Source: Klebsiella quasipneumoniae subsp. quasipneumoniae (GTDB taxonomy: Bacteria > Pseudomonadota > Gammaproteobacteria > Enterobacterales > Enterobacteriaceae). From it: DNA of 64,000 bases. Below the pieces are notes generated by a model. That model searched no databases and was not told where the DNA came from. It saw nothing but the letters and a program-made list of their open reading frames with translations. The translations under genes were made by a program, and so were the position numbers. Positions 63,391-64,000 of this stretch are shown here, piece after piece; within the stretch, counting starts at the first letter, position 1, and each line of letters begins with the position of its first letter. The stretch covers positions 2,232,001 through 2,296,000 of the forward strand of contig NZ_CP084876.1 in the NCBI RefSeq assembly GCF_020525925.1, written 5' to 3'.

Positions 63391-63876
63391 ATGGCAAAAA
63401 CAGATGAAGTGGTAAGCCCGAAAATGATCCCGGTCGTGCAGGGGATCGTTGACTGGATCGAAGCACATATTTTTGACACCCTGCCGGTGAGGGCGGTAGC
63501 GAAAAAGTCCGGCTACTCGCACTGGTATTTCCAGCGGCAATTCGCCATGGTGACCGGCTGCACGCTGGCGAGCTACGTCAGCCGCCGGAAGATGACCATC
63601 GCGACAATCTACTTAACGCAGACCGAGGCCTCCATGCAGAGTATTTCCCAACGTCTGGGGTACGACGGGCAGGCGGCGTTCTGCCGCACCTTTCACCGTC
63701 ACTTTGGCATGTCGCCCACCCGCTATCGTCGGGAAGCGCCGGTCACAGAGGCGAATATGCAGTTTCCCCTGACGGTGGGGGCGGAGAACGCGCAGGTGAA
63801 GAGGGCTGCCGCCGTAGCGGCAGACCGGGATCAGCGAATGGTTTTCGGGGTCATGACGCGACGGGCGCCGACGTAA
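63391..63876 (+). CDS. MarA/RamA-like AraC-family regulator
   Basis: About 161 residues from ATG 63391 (alternatives 63382 and 63346). Two AraC HTHs: WIEAHIFDTLPVRAVAKKSGYSHWYFQRQFAMVTG and MQSISQRLGYDGQAAFCRTFHRHFGMSPTRYR, with no ligand-binding domain, as in small MarA/SoxS/RamA activators. A C-terminal extension of about 45 residues overlaps mepH by 46 bases on the opposite strand. The gene lies between sodB and mepH where E. coli has none, so it is an addition in this lineage. Confidence 0.85.
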   Translation: MAKTDEVVSPKMIPVVQGIVDWIEAHIFDTLPVRAVAKKSGYSHWYFQRQFAMVTGCTLASYVSRRKMTIATIYLTQTEASMQSISQRLGYDGQAAFCRTFHRHFGMSPTRYRREAPVTEANMQFPLTVGAENAQVKRAAAVAADRDQRMVFGVMTRRAPT

Positions 63877-64000
63877 TGACGTACCCAGTAATCTTCGCTC
63901 AGGGAGGTGATTTGAATATCGCGCCCCGTGCGCGGGGACTGAATGAATTTCCCGTTGCCTACGTAAACGCCAACGTGGTCGGCAGTGCCGCGTCCGCGGG
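63831..64000 (-). CDS. mepH: MepH (YdhO), murein DD-endopeptidase, NlpC/P60 family, C-terminal part
   Basis: Partial gene: about 56 C-terminal residues, reading RGRGTADHVGVYVGNGKF, SPRTGRDIQI and YWVRHYVGARRVMTP, the NlpC/P60 end including the catalytic His (DHVGVYVG). The stop is at 63831-63833 and the rest lies outside the window. The position after sodB matches E. coli ydhO. Overlaps the AraC-type gene tail. Confidence 0.85.
   Translation of the reverse strand, partial: RGRGTADHVGVYVGNGKFIQSPRTGRDIQITSLSEDYWVRHYVGARRVMTPKTIR

Noticed and set aside
1..64000. CRISPR arrays, rRNA, intact insertion sequences, replication origins
   Set aside because: None of the expected repeats, conserved sequences or transposase genes was seen.

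Overview
The window looks like the chromosome of an enterobacterium, most probably a member of the Klebsiella pneumoniae complex. This is inferred from GC-rich coding and from the right-hand block, which keeps the E. coli order: three tRNA-Val(GAC), asr-ydgU, mdtK, ribE, cfa, punC, punR, purR, ynhF, ydhP, sodB, mepH. No database search was possible, so names rest on motifs, length and synteny.

Left part (1-23,300) is metabolic accessory DNA. It holds an MFS transporter, a decayed chrB upstream of an intact chrA, and a low-GC three-gene cassette that looks like a holin plus a signal-less M15 endopeptidase. Next is a tightly packed eight-gene operon on the minus strand (12440 down to 4755): [2Fe-2S] reductase, CodA-like amidohydrolase, RidA-like protein, creatininase-family amidase, NMT1-type ABC transporter and FAD oxidase. 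A divergent LysR gene and a plus-strand unit (second NMT1 binding protein, 8-oxoguanine-deaminase-like amidohydrolase, 2-oxoglutarate dioxygenase) complete the cluster. Together they read as uptake and stepwise opening of a nitrogen heterocycle. A DeoR regulator and a second cluster follow: a class-III aminotransferase-fold protein resembling human AGXT2L phospholyases, an APH-fold kinase resembling hydroxylysine kinase, an SDR and an APC permease. This predicts import, phosphorylation and phospho-elimination of an amino alcohol or hydroxylated amino acid.

An AT-rich island (about 23,640-29,350) carries two proteins with HEPN-like R-x(4-5)-H motifs, a lipoprotein pseudogene with two frameshifts, a PD-(D/E)xK-type nuclease gene broken by an in-frame TAG, a minimal tyrosine recombinase whose start lies in a long inverted repeat, and a membrane-anchored unknown. 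Degenerate palindromic repeats separate these genes. It looks like a decaying defence or mobile cargo region.

The middle (29,400-51,700) holds transport and regulation genes: LysR/MFS pair, LuxR-type regulator, DinB protein, CigR-like protein, a five-gene peptide/nickel-type ABC operon, CAT-like and VOC enzymes with a DeoR regulator, LysE exporter, CynT-type carbonic anhydrase, quinone reductase-like MDR, DUF1471 protein, two DNA-binding regulators, an FNR-site-linked small protein with its own terminator, a metallo-beta-lactamase-fold hydrolase, and LysR, AraC and SDR genes. The right end (51,780-64,000) is conserved enterobacterial core, apart from an AraC-type gene lying between sodB and mepH and overlapping the mepH 3' end.
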